In this document: in pieces, positions 1-6,484 of the stretch
How positions within the stretch are numbered: the first letter of the stretch is position 1
Layout of the letters: every line of letters starts with the position of its first letter
Assembly (NCBI GenBank): GCA_032127265.1
Contig: JAQAZP010000213.1
Location: 1-13,818, forward strand
Direction: 5' to 3'
DNA: 13,818 nucleotides
Source of the DNA: JAQAZP01 sp032127265
GTDB taxonomy: Bacteria > Acidobacteriota > JAQAZP01
Program-made: the position numbers and the translations under genes
Notes under the pieces: generated by a model
Seen by the model: the letters and a program-made list of their open reading frames with translations, nothing else
What the model was told of the DNA's origin: nothing
The model's database searches: none

Positions 1-1074
1 GCCCATGGTCTGGCCGCTGTAGCGGATGTTCTGGGCCACCCAGTGTACCAGCACCTCGGCCTTGTCGTCGTCGGTGCCCTCGGCCACACCTGCGTCCTCC
101 AGGATCTGTGCCACCGCCGCATCGATCTCCTCGTTGGAGTCGAACTGGCTGTCGTTGACCCCGAAAAACCAGCGGCTTTTCTTCTCCCAGCTCTCCACGG
201 TGGCGATGACCACTTTCGTCAGGTAATCGCTGCCATCCGGTCCTCGGGGCTCGTGGGTTGCGGGGGAGAGGTCGAGACCCCACCAGGCGTAGACGCTCTC
301 ATCCTCGGTGTAGCTGATGCTGGAGTAGAGCGCACCGTTGTAGACCTTGGAGTTCAGCCGCTTGTCTGCCGGCAGACGCAGTTCGTAGCGCTTCTCCAGG
401 GTCGGCACGTCCGCCTGGAAGATGACGATGTCGAAGTACTCGCCGGGCATGGGGGGGATGAAGCGGTCGTCATCCGGCTCACCGCCGCCGCTTCCGGCAG
501 CGCCCCCCTCACCCTCCAGCAGCGCATAGGTAAAGCCCTTGCGGAAAATGTTCACCACGATGCCGTCGCCCACCCGGAGCCGCGGCAACTGCAGCTGTTT
601 GACCCGGTCGCTCCAGTAGATCGCCGCCTGGGGCGCGGGCAGGTCCAGCACGCTGTCCACCGGGACGTCGATCCGTTCTCCGTCCCGCACCAGCTGTACC
701 GAACGCACGTCGACCCAACTGCTCTGGGGGTCGTAGCCCCAGCGTAAAGCGGACTGCTCGATGCAGCCCGCGGGGGTCAGCACCTTGTAGATGATCTCTG
801 AGTCGGTCTCGGTGACCCCCAGGTCATCCACCCGGTTCACCGTCTCCTCGAAGACGATCAGATACTCGAAGCCGGGGTGCTCCTCTGTGCCGCCGGCGGC
901 CTCCAACCGCGTCTCGACGGTGGCCGGCGGTTTGTCTCCAGGTGCCGGTCCATCGGCGGCCATGCCGGGAAACGCAAGGCCGCAAAGCAGCGGCAGCAGC
1001 AGGAGGATGGTCCGCACCCGCCGAACCGCGGCCGGGGGTATCGGTGAACAGGCCAATCGTTTGAACGGAACCAT
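1..1074 (-). CDS. Exported DUF3857 / transglutaminase-like protein (C-terminus outside window)
   Basis: This leftward frame opens at an ATG preceded by GGGAG about 8 nt upstream and stays open to base 1, giving 358 residues without a stop. Residues 1-40 form a signal peptide: Arg-rich start, LLLLPLLCGL core, and a likely cut near GMA-AD. Residues ~60-300 read as a DUF3857 domain (IIYKVLTPAG, VRSVQLVRDGERI, LRVGDGIVV). The last ~50 residues, ending VAQNIRYSGQTMG, match the entry to a transglutaminase core, whose Cys/His/Asp triad would lie beyond the window. DUF3857 plus transglutaminase is a known pairing in periplasmic bacterial proteins, but the substrate is unknown. A Gly/Ser-rich insert around residues 200-210 (GGAAGSGGG) looks like a linker. 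The gene is divergent from the exported protein at 1291. The family call is confident; the biochemical role is not. Confidence 0.82.
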   Translation of the reverse strand, partial: MVPFKRLACSPIPPAAVRRVRTILLLLPLLCGLAFPGMAADGPAPGDKPPATVETRLEAAGGTEEHPGFEYLIVFEETVNRVDDLGVTETDSEIIYKVLTPAGCIEQSALRWGYDPQSSWVDVRSVQLVRDGERIDVPVDSVLDLPAPQAAIYWSDRVKQLQLPRLRVGDGIVVNIFRKGFTYALLEGEGGAAGSGGGEPDDDRFIPPMPGEYFDIVIFQADVPTLEKRYELRLPADKRLNSKVYNGALYSSISYTEDESVYAWWGLDLSPATHEPRGPDGSDYLTKVVIATVESWEKKSRWFFGVNDSQFDSNEEIDAAVAQILEDAGVAEGTDDDKAEVLVHWVAQNIRYSGQTMG

Positions 1075-1130
1075 GAGGGTACTCCCATCTCGTTATGTGG
1101 ACTTGCGGGCTGGACGATGATTATGGGGTC

Positions 1131-1160
1131 ATTATAGCCCTTGCCGGTCTGGTTCGTCGA
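1131..1160 (-). promoter_or_regulatory. Putative promoter of the DUF3857 gene
   Basis: Reading leftward there is a perfect TATAAT (1131-1136) and, 18 nt upstream, TCGACG (1155-1160), four of six matches to TTGACA. A start near 1124 would give a leader of about 50 nt before the ATG at 1074. The -10 is good and the -35 is weak. Confidence 0.45.
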
Positions 1161-1211
1161 TGAAACCGGCGGCACGGGCGGCGGGTGGGATGATGGGAGG
1201 GAATACGTCTC

Positions 1212-1242
1212 TTGTGGAACACTCACGCGATCGTGCTATCCT
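1212..1242 (+). promoter_or_regulatory. Weak candidate promoter for the exported protein at 1291
   Basis: TTGTGG (1212-1217) and an extended -10 of the form TGc-TATCCT (1237-1242) are separated by 19 nt. A CACG/CGTG dyad with a CGAT centre (1223-1234) lies in the spacer and could be an operator. All elements are degenerate, so this is only a candidate. Confidence 0.22.
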
Positions 1243-1290
1243 TGTGTTATCAACAGTTACCCTCTATCACGATGAAAAAAATAGGGATTC

Positions 1291-1917
1291 ATGCCGCGCC
1301 TCCCGGGTCGATTGAAGCCTTGGGGAAATCAGGGTGAGGTCATTATTTACAGAAACGCCATCATCTGTGTCATTCTCGTTTTGTTGACTGCCTGCTGGTA
1401 CGGCACGGCGCTGGCTGCCGATCCACCCGACCCGGAGCGGCCGCAACTGGTCCGCGGCGAAAAGGAGCTGGTGCCCCTGGGCGCGGGGGTTCGCTGGTGG
1501 ATGCCGGATAAACTGCGCCAGGGCCTGGTGCCCCGGGCCACGAAAGTGAAGGTGCCCAAGATCGACTTCGAGGGACTCACAACCCTCGGCGTGGCCTGGA
1601 AGGTCGAGTGGGACGGAGGTCCCCTCCGCGTTCCGGTGGAGCTGGAGTTCAAACTCCCCCAGCGGGCCTTCCGCGAGGGGGTGCGGGTGGTGATGATCCG
1701 CCAGGATGAAACCGGCACCGCCACCGTATACATCAACGGCTTCTCCACCTGGATCCCGGCCGAGATGGCGGATGCGGTGGGTTACATCCACACCACGGTG
1801 AAGGGCAATCTCAACCTGGTGCCGGAGTGCGAGCAGGATCCCGAGGTCATCTGTCACCGGCTCCGCCCTGGTGGACGGCGAACCGGCCAACTTCCCGGCG
1901 CCAGGCCCATCACCTGA
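1291..1917 (+). CDS. Exported protein of unknown function, 3' end out of frame
   Basis: I do not recognise the family. The reading frame gives 208 residues. The N-terminus carries a hydrophobic stretch (IICVILVLLTAC) with two possible processing sites: a lipobox-like LTAC at Cys35 or a signal peptidase I site at ALA-AD (residues 40-44). The mature part is rich in alternating hydrophobic residues (VAWKVEWDGG, VPVELEFKLP, VRVVMIRQDE), suggesting a beta-sandwich. The start is uncertain because the ATG at 1291 has no good ribosome site. A better one (GGGTGAGG, 1332-1339) sits just ahead of an in-frame ATT at 1342, a rare start. The final ~20 residues in this frame (HRLRPGGRRTGQLPGARPIT) are Arg/Pro-rich and unlike the rest. 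The protein-like continuation is in the neighbouring frame (1847-2050), so the last part of this ORF is probably spurious. The gene is divergent from the DUF3857 gene and may share its envelope role. Confidence 0.6.
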   Translation: MPRLPGRLKPWGNQGEVIIYRNAIICVILVLLTACWYGTALAADPPDPERPQLVRGEKELVPLGAGVRWWMPDKLRQGLVPRATKVKVPKIDFEGLTTLGVAWKVEWDGGPLRVPVELEFKLPQRAFREGVRVVMIRQDETGTATVYINGFSTWIPAEMADAVGYIHTTVKGNLNLVPECEQDPEVICHRLRPGGRRTGQLPGARPIT

Positions 1918-2050
1918 CAACCCCGCCCGGATTCGCGGGTGGCTGGTCGAAGGCGGTGCCATCGAGGAAGCCATTGCAGAACTGGACTTCGATGCTTACG
2001 AGGATCTGGGAATGCTCCATGGTGGGTCGGTGACGGCTGGGCTGTTTTAG
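1847..2050 (+). pseudogene. Out-of-frame 3' tail of the exported protein (probable frameshift)
   Basis: In the frame one base after that of the gene at 1291, codons from about 1847 to TAG (2048-2050) read SSVTGSALVDGEPANF, then PAPGPSPDNPARIRGWLVEG and GAIEEAIAELDFDAYEDLG. This is acidic, ordinary protein sequence with no convincing start codon or ribosome site of its own. Joined after ...CEQDPEV at about 1848, it would give a ~250-residue protein. The likely cause is one extra base (or two lost) around 1840-1856, either a true frameshift mutation or a sequence error. A programmed shift is possible but no slippery heptamer is visible. Confidence 0.6.
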
Positions 2051-2055
2051 CGCTG

Positions 2056-2124
2056 GTCATCGCGAGCGCGGCGAAACGATCTCCCTGGAGATTGCTGCTT
2101 TCGCCTGCGGCTCCTCGCAGTGAC
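2056..2124. repeat. Imperfect palindromic intergenic repeat (REP/MITE-like)
   Basis: The left arm starts GTCATCGCGAGCG..GCGAAACGATCTCC. The right arm is its imperfect reverse complement, starting GGAGATTGCTGCTTTCGCC and ending CTCCTCGCAGTGAC. The arms meet almost back to back, so the transcript can fold into one long hairpin from either strand. The core (GTCATTGCGAG..GCGAAG..AATCTC and its complement) resembles a short mobile-type repeat that I know to be scattered between genes in many bacterial genomes, including Geobacter relatives. It fills the gap between two convergent genes, ending at 2050 and 2127, where it could act as a two-way terminator. Confidence 0.75.
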
Positions 2125-2126
2125 AA

Positions 2127-2474
2127 CTACCCCGCTTTCTCGTTGATGTGCCCGATCACTTTCCTGACGAACCCGCATTCGCAGGCCACGGGGCATGCGC
2201 GCCCGCTGTCCGAGGAAAGGCACTCGGGGGCCGCTTCCTCGAAATCCTCCCGGCTCTCGTAGATTCTGTCTCCGTGCAGGTCGGCAAAGAGCTTGGCCGA
2301 GAGGGCCAGGGTGGTGTTGCATGGGTGATGGTTGAAAAGGAAGAGGCCCAGCACTCCTTCGTGGACAAAGGCCTGGTAGCCGATGAACTTCAGGCGCGGG
2401 TCAGCGAGGAACTCCCGGCGGGTCGGCCACGGGTGATCGCAGAACTTGCAGATCTTGAAGGGATCTCCGGCCAT
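2127..2474 (-). CDS. Conserved small cysteine-rich protein (CKFC...PW type)
   Basis: 115 residues from the ATG at 2474, chosen because GGAGGT lies 3 nt ahead of it; an upstream TTG at 2504 has no such site. Cysteines fall at 9, 12, 52, 85, 94, 98 and 100. They form a CxxC near the start (KICKFCDHPWPTRREF) and a C-terminal CxxxCxC cluster (RACPVACECGFVRKV). A His-rich FNHHPCNTTLAL segment sits in the middle. The pattern fits a structural zinc or iron-sulfur site shared by both ends. I recognise the general sequence flavour from uncharacterised Desulfuromonadales proteins but know no function. There is no signal peptide, so it is probably cytoplasmic. It is convergent with the exported gene and follows the typA group on the same strand. 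Confidence 0.78.
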   Translation of the reverse strand: MAGDPFKICKFCDHPWPTRREFLADPRLKFIGYQAFVHEGVLGLFLFNHHPCNTTLALSAKLFADLHGDRIYESREDFEEAAPECLSSDSGRACPVACECGFVRKVIGHINEKAG

Positions 2475-2512
2475 GGGACCTCCAGCAAAGATAACCGCCA
2501 CCAAGGCGTGCC

Positions 2513-2541
2513 ATTGTATACCGGTTTATTGTACGAAAGTC
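2513..2541 (-). promoter_or_regulatory. Candidate promoter of the Cys-rich protein gene
   Basis: Reading leftward, TACAAT (2513-2518) is a five-of-six -10. The -35 at 17 nt (GACTTT, 2536-2541) is poor. Transcription starting near 2506 would leave a ~30-nt leader. Readthrough from the typA group is the alternative. Confidence 0.3.
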
Positions 2542-2566
2542 GAGATCGATGGCGCCGCGATGGGTC

Positions 2567-2794
2567 TTACGACCGGTGGCAGGTGAGGATCACGTTGTAG
2601 CCCAGCCGGGTACCCAGACGTCCGCGGTAGTAGCGGATCAGCGGTTGCAGGACCCGGGCGAGGCGGCTGGGAAAGAGGGTGGAGCGGATTGCTGCGACCG
2701 GCAAGTCGGCTCCGGCCAGCTTCATCTTCAGCCGGGTGATGTTGCTCACATCCCGGTCACGGAAATGGTCCAGAGCTCCATGTGGAGCCCTCAT
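2567..2794 (-). pseudogene. C-terminal remnant of a methyltransferase-like protein
   Basis: 75 residues that begin on an ATG overlapping the TGA of the zinc-ribbon ORF (ATGA at 2791-2794). The tail LPVAAIRSTLFPSRLARVLQ followed by GRLGTRLGYNVILTC resembles the last helix and strand of class I SAM-dependent methyltransferases. Those proteins often carry a Trm112-like zinc ribbon at the N-terminus. Nothing resembling the SAM-binding glycine motif (E/DxGxGxG) or the rest of the ~150-residue core is present between the ribbon and this tail. The simplest reading is an internal deletion that left both ends of one ancestral gene. The alternative is a genuine small coupled gene of unknown function. 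The methyltransferase assignment is by resemblance only. Confidence 0.5.
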
Positions 2795-2970
2795 GCCTCG
2801 GCGGTCAGAAGATTTTCACTGAGGAATAACGGCCAGCCGTCATGCAGCGGGAATGAGGCGCCGCATTCTCCGCAGCCGGCTGGTCCCCGATCGGGCCAGT
2901 TCCGCGTGTCCGCGTTGCAGAGGGGACACGCCAGGATTTCCGGGCGTTGGAATTGCTCCCGTGGGTGCAT
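2791..2970 (-). CDS. Short Trm112-like zinc-ribbon protein
   Basis: 59 residues, too short for most ORF cut-offs. The ATG is 3 nt after the typA TAG, with no strong ribosome site, so translation is probably coupled to typA. Four cysteines form a classic ribbon: C15-x2-C18 (ACPLC) and C33-x2-C36 (GCGEC), followed by ASFPLHDGWPLFLSENLL. That ending is typical of Trm112-type ribbons at the head of methyltransferases (F-P-x-x-x-G-x-P-x-x-L). The ORF ends in a TGA overlapping the next ATG. It may survive as a stand-alone Trm112-like partner protein, or be the 5' half of a broken gene together with the ORF at 2567-2794. Confidence 0.6.
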   Translation of the reverse strand: MHPREQFQRPEILACPLCNADTRNWPDRGPAGCGECGASFPLHDGWPLFLSENLLTAEA

Positions 2971-2973
2971 CGC

Positions 2974-4812
2974 CTACTTTTTCCGGGAAGCCCGCTTGCG
3001 TCCGATCTCGGTGAGCAGTATCTTCCGCATCCGGATGTTCTTCGGGGTGATCTCCACCAGCTCGTCGTCGGCGATGTGCTCCAGGGCGTACTCCAGGGTC
3101 ATTTCCCGCGGCGGGGTGAGCTGAATCGCCTCGTCTGACCCGGCGGCGCGGATGTTGGTCAACTTCTTGCCCTTGATGCAGTTGACCGTCAAGTCCATGC
3201 CCTTGTTGTTCACCCCGATAATCATTCCCTCGTAGAGTTCATCGTTGGGGTGGATGTAGATCTCCCCCCGGGCCTGAAGCCCCCAGATGGCGAAACCCAC
3301 GGCCTTGCCGCTGGTCATCGAGACCATCACCCCGGCCTGGCGCTTTGGCAGCTCACCCTTGTGCTTCTGGTACTGGAAGAAGTTGTGATACATGATCGCC
3401 GTGCCGTGGGTCATGGTCAGCAGTTCGTTGCGGAAGCCGATCAGTGCCCGCGAGGCAATGTGGAACTCCAGACGAATGGTGCCCACCGTGCTCATGACGA
3501 TGTTCCCCATCTCGCCCTTCCGCTCGCCGATGGCTTGCATTACCGGCCCCTGGAATTCGGGATCGACCTCGATCACCACTTCTTCCACCGGCTCCAGCAG
3601 GCCGTTGTCCACTTCCTTGAGGATCACCTCGGGACGGGAGACCTCCATCTCGTATCCCTCACGGCGCATGGTCTCGATGAGGATCGAGAGGTGCAGCTCG
3701 CCGCGGCCCGAGACCTTGAACCGGTCGCCGCTCTCCGTTTCCTCCACCCGCACCCCGACATTGATCATCGCCTCATGCATCAGCCGCTCGCGGATATGCC
3801 GCGAGGTGAGGAAACGGCCGCCGTCCTTGCCGGCCAGCGGGCTGGTGCTGTGGGAGAAGTTCATCGAGATGGTCGGTTCGTCGATCTTGACCATCGGCAG
3901 CAGTTCGGGGTACTCCGGTGAGGCCAGGGTGGAGCCCACCTTGGCGTTCTCGAACCCGGCAAAGGAGACGATCTCACCGGCCATGGCCGACTCCGCCTCC
4001 ACCCGTACCAGGCCTTTATACTTGAGGATCTTGGTCAGCCGTCCTCGCTCGTGGTGCCCGTCGCGCCGGACCAGGACCAGCGTTTCGCCCGCATTGACCC
4101 TGCCGTGAACGATCCGCCCCACTGCGATGCGACCGATGTAGTTGTCGTATTCCAGCATGGTCACCAGCATCTGGAACGGCTTTTCCGGGTCGCCCACCGG
4201 CGGCAGCACCCGGCGCAGCATGGTGTTGAGCAGGGGGGCCATGTCGCTGCTCTGGCCGTCGCTCTCCAGCATGGCGTAGCCGTCCCTGGCCGAGGCGAAG
4301 ACGATGGGGAAGTCCAGTTGCTCGTCGGTGGCGTTCAGTTCGCAGAAGAGGTCGAAGGTCATATCGGCCACTTCCTCAGGCCGGGCGCCGGGCCGGTCGA
4401 TCTTGTTGATCACCACGATCGGCTTGAGGTGCAGTTCAAGCGATTTTTTCAGCACGAACTTGGTTTGCGGCATCGGCCCTTCGAAGGCGTCCACCAGCAG
4501 CAGCACACCGTCCACCATCTTCAGGATCCGCTCCACCTCGCTGCCGAAGTCGGCATGGCCCGGGGTGTCGACGATATTGAACAGGGTGTCCTTCCAGCGG
4601 AAGGAGGCGTTCTTGGAGAAGATGGTGATCCCCCGCTCCTTCTCCAGCGGGTTGGAGTCCATGATCGCGATCTCGCCCTTGCGGAAGTCGTGGGCTCCGG
4701 TCTGGCGCAACAGGGCGTCCACCAGGGTAGTCTTGCCGTGGTCAACGTGGGCGATGATCGCCACGTTGCGAATTTCCCTGATCCGCTTTTGTCTTTCCTG
4801 CTGGCCGGACAT
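2974..4812 (-). CDS. typA: Translational GTPase TypA/BipA
   Basis: 612 residues, close to the family norm of about 605-615. It is a ribosome-associated GTPase of the EF-G/LepA group, implicated in 50S assembly and in stress or low-temperature growth. GTP-binding motifs are complete: G1 AHVDHGKT (21-28), G2 region ERGITIFSKN (59-68), G3 DTPGH (82-86), G4 NKID (136-139) and G5 SARDG (near 175). An EF-Tu-like domain 2 follows, then EF-G III/V-like domains (GRGELHLSILIETMRREG) and the TypA-specific C-terminal domain (VNNKGMDLTVN, KKLTNIRAAGSDEA). It ends in a basic RKRASRKK tail. The ATG at 4812 has GGAGGGG 6 nt upstream. It lies 118 bp downstream of the YciI-like gene on the same strand, with hairpins between, and is directly followed by the zinc-ribbon ORF. 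Nothing suggests loss of function. Confidence 0.97.
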   Translation of the reverse strand: MSGQQERQKRIREIRNVAIIAHVDHGKTTLVDALLRQTGAHDFRKGEIAIMDSNPLEKERGITIFSKNASFRWKDTLFNIVDTPGHADFGSEVERILKMVDGVLLLVDAFEGPMPQTKFVLKKSLELHLKPIVVINKIDRPGARPEEVADMTFDLFCELNATDEQLDFPIVFASARDGYAMLESDGQSSDMAPLLNTMLRRVLPPVGDPEKPFQMLVTMLEYDNYIGRIAVGRIVHGRVNAGETLVLVRRDGHHERGRLTKILKYKGLVRVEAESAMAGEIVSFAGFENAKVGSTLASPEYPELLPMVKIDEPTISMNFSHSTSPLAGKDGGRFLTSRHIRERLMHEAMINVGVRVEETESGDRFKVSGRGELHLSILIETMRREGYEMEVSRPEVILKEVDNGLLEPVEEVVIEVDPEFQGPVMQAIGERKGEMGNIVMSTVGTIRLEFHIASRALIGFRNELLTMTHGTAIMYHNFFQYQKHKGELPKRQAGVMVSMTSGKAVGFAIWGLQARGEIYIHPNDELYEGMIIGVNNKGMDLTVNCIKGKKLTNIRAAGSDEAIQLTPPREMTLEYALEHIADDELVEITPKNIRMRKILLTEIGRKRASRKK

Positions 4813-4838
4813 GCTGTCCCCTCCGTTGGTCGATTATT

Positions 4839-4881
4839 GGCCGCCGGGCGGCCGGTGCGAGGGCAGAGATTACACCCTCGC
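4839..4881 (-). other. Two adjacent hairpins upstream of typA
   Basis: Two GC-rich dyads lie in the gap between the YciI-like gene and typA. One is GCGAGGG/CCCTCGC (4857-4863 with 4875-4881, 11-nt loop). The other is the near-perfect palindrome GGCCGCC-G-GGCGGCC (4839-4853). Neither is followed by a T-run on the leftward strand, so they are not classic terminators. They could partly stop readthrough from the upstream operon or structure the typA leader. Confidence 0.35.
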
Positions 4882-4930
4882 GGCTGGTGAAGCAACAGGA
4901 AAGATTCGGGAGATCAATGGGGCACAGGGT

Positions 4931-5209
4931 CTATTCCCCACCGAAGACAACCACCCAGGGCCGCACCTGCCACCGGGCGATCAGCCCGCCCCGCACGTAG
5001 GGGTCGTTCTCGGCAAAGGTCTCGGCCGCTTCCGGCCCCTCCCCGCGGAAGATCAGCAGGGCGCTGTCCGCCGGTTCGTCCAGGGCTCCGGCCATCACCA
5101 ACTCGCCCCTTTCAAACGCTGCGGTGGCGTAGGCCAGGTGCTGGTCGCGGTAAGGCGCGCGCTTTTCCACGTAGTTATCCACCGTGTCGTAGAACAGGAC
5201 GTAATACAT
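4931..5209 (-). CDS. YciI-like dimeric alpha/beta-barrel protein
   Basis: 92 residues from the ATG at 5209, selected because GGGAGGAA precedes it and the YciI fold begins at once (MYYVLFYDTVDNYVEKRAPY). Upstream in-frame codons lack family similarity. Conserved marks include the His of RDQHL (residue 24), the Asp of GALDEP (44), and the late FAENDPYVRGGL motif. His and Asp of this kind form the putative active-site pair in YciI-type proteins, whose physiological reaction is largely unknown. The protein is expected to be a cytoplasmic homodimer. It lies 40 nt after pirin on the same strand and is probably the last gene of the Rid-pirin operon. Confidence 0.88.
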   Translation of the reverse strand: MYYVLFYDTVDNYVEKRAPYRDQHLAYATAAFERGELVMAGALDEPADSALLIFRGEGPEAAETFAENDPYVRGGLIARWQVRPWVVVFGGE

Positions 5210-5249
5210 GCGGTTCCTCCCTGCTGTGCCGGAGCGCCATGCGGTCAGA

Positions 5250-6113
5250 TCAACCGCGGATAAATGTACCGTCGCGCAGGTCGCGAAGTGCCTGCTCGAT
5301 CTCCTCACGGGTGTTCATCACGAATGGGCCGTGCCGGGCGACCGGTTCGCCAAGCGGTTGGCCGGCCAGCAGCAGGAAGCGGGTTCCCTGCACCCCGCCA
5401 ATCACCCGAACCCGATCGCCATCGGTGAAGGAGATGAATCCCCGGCGGCTCACCGTCTCTCCGCCACCGTCCTCCCCGGCCCCGAACGCTCCGCCGCCTT
5501 CGAAAACATAGGCCAGAACGGTGTGCCCCGGCGGTGTGGGGTGGGTGAAATCACCGCCCGCGGGCAGAGTTACATCGAGGTAGGCCGGTTGGGCCGCGAT
5601 CTCGGTAACCGGGCCGGCGGTTCCTTCCACTTCCCCGGCGATCACCCGGACCTCGATGCCATCGTCCCCGCGCACCACCGGGATTTCACCGGCGGTGATG
5701 TCCTGGTAGCGGGGCGGCGACATCTTCAACTTTGCCGGCAGGTTGACCCAGAGCTGGAAGCCGGTCATCCCCCCCTCCACCGATTGGGGCATCTCCTCGT
5801 GCATGATTCCGCTGCCCGAGGTCATCCACTGGGCATCCCCCGGGCCGATGGTGCCGGCATTGCCGATGGAGTCACCGTGTTTCACTTTTCCCTTGAGCAG
5901 GTAGGTTACCGTTTCGATCCCGCGGTGCGGGTGCCAGGGAAAGCCCCGGATGAAGTCGTCGGGTTCATCGCCGCTGAAATCGTCAAAGAGCAGGAACGGG
6001 TCGAGATAGTCCACTTCGCCCCAGGGGAAACTTCGGTGCAAGCGGACCCCGGCGCCCTCCATCACTTCCGCCGGCGTGATCACCCGGGAGACAGTGCGCC
6101 ATGTGTTACTCAT
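5250..6113 (-). CDS. Pirin family protein (bicupin)
   Basis: 287 residues, the usual pirin length. The N-terminal cupin contains the complete metal site expected of the family: His61 and His63 in FPWHPHRGIETVTY, then His105 and Glu107 in SGIMHEEMP. An iron-type centre is therefore likely. The hallmark DPFLLFDDF (38-46) and GPGDAQWMTSGSG (90-102) are present. The C-terminal Pirin_C cupin covers roughly residues 160-270. Some bacterial pirins have quercetin-2,3-dioxygenase activity and others bind enzymes or regulators; the sequence does not decide between these. The ATG at 6113 has AGGAGA 7 nt upstream and overlaps the end of the VOC remnant by 8 nt, so coupling is possible. The YciI-like gene follows. 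Confidence 0.94.
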   Translation of the reverse strand: MSNTWRTVSRVITPAEVMEGAGVRLHRSFPWGEVDYLDPFLLFDDFSGDEPDDFIRGFPWHPHRGIETVTYLLKGKVKHGDSIGNAGTIGPGDAQWMTSGSGIMHEEMPQSVEGGMTGFQLWVNLPAKLKMSPPRYQDITAGEIPVVRGDDGIEVRVIAGEVEGTAGPVTEIAAQPAYLDVTLPAGGDFTHPTPPGHTVLAYVFEGGGAFGAGEDGGGETVSRRGFISFTDGDRVRVIGGVQGTRFLLLAGQPLGEPVARHGPFVMNTREEIEQALRDLRDGTFIRG

Positions 6114-6284
6114 CGGTTTTCTCCTGTGTTTTTTGGTAGAGGGCGGAGCAGGACCCGGAAGGATCCCGGATCACACAGTAGCGATCGTTGCCCATTGCTT
6201 TTGGCGGCACTACCAGCTGCCCGCCCATCCGGAGACAGCGCTCCACGCTCCGGTCGAGGTCCTTCACGGTGATATAGATCAGCC
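6106..6284 (-). pseudogene. C-terminal half of a VOC/glyoxalase-family protein
   Basis: In the frame ending at TAA (6106-6108), the sequence LIYITVKDLDRSVERCLRMG, then GQLVVPPKAMGNDRYCVIRD and PSGSCSALYQ, matches the second beta-alpha-beta-beta-beta module of VOC-fold proteins. In those, a (V/I)YxxVxDLDxS strand-helix leads to G-G-x-(V/L)-V-x-P-P-K and a D-P-x-G end. Only about 60 residues are present; VOC proteins normally have ~115-130. Upstream in this frame the codons lie over the small membrane-protein gene and read as Arg/Gly-rich noise, so the N-terminal module and start are gone. The first plausible starts are CTG at 6282 or GTG at 6267, neither with a clear ribosome site. Most likely a 5'-truncated remnant. 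Confidence 0.7.
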
Positions 6285-6482
6285 GCCCCGCCGCATCTCG
6301 TAGAGGCCGGCCAGCGACAGGGCGACGCCGATGCCGCAGGCAATACCGATGAAAAAGCCGACTATGAAATCCTCCCACGTCCGCTCCGGCGACGTCAGGC
6401 CGAGCCCGATTACCAGCACAATGCCCAAACCGCCGAGGATTGCCAGCACCGCGCCGATCCCCATTTTTGTCCGTGCATCCAT
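6279..6482 (-). CDS. Small two-helix membrane protein
   Basis: 67 residues from the ATG at 6482, preferred because GAGGA lies about 6 nt ahead; the ATG at 6488 abuts that site. Two hydrophobic segments are evident, residues ~8-29 (IGAVLAILGG, then VLVIGLGL) and ~39-61 (FIVGFFIGIA, then VALSLAGLY). They are joined by a short charged loop, SPERTWED. It ends EMRRGG. The family is unrecognised. It starts 2 nt after the Rid gene stop, so the two are surely co-transcribed. Its 3' end runs into the truncated VOC frame, so the deletion that removed the VOC 5' half probably joined the two. Confidence 0.72.
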   Translation of the reverse strand: MDARTKMGIGAVLAILGGLGIVLVIGLGLTSPERTWEDFIVGFFIGIACGIGVALSLAGLYEMRRGG

Positions 6483-6484
6483 CG

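Noticed and set aside
43..747. Rightward frame at the window start
   Set aside because: The opposite strand encodes the DUF3857 protein continuously; this frame has no family similarity.
1272..1337. 21-residue ORF (MKKIGIHAAPPG...) ahead of the exported protein, a possible leader peptide
   Set aside because: No ribosome site or regulatory codon run; it overlaps the annotated start by chance as far as I can tell.
1267..1974. Leftward 235-codon frame opposite the exported protein
   Set aside because: His/Gly/Leu-rich shadow; the + strand frame has a signal peptide and protein-like sequence.
5208..6272. 354-codon rightward frame across YciI and pirin
   Set aside because: It is antisense to two well-supported families, with composition typical of a shadow frame.
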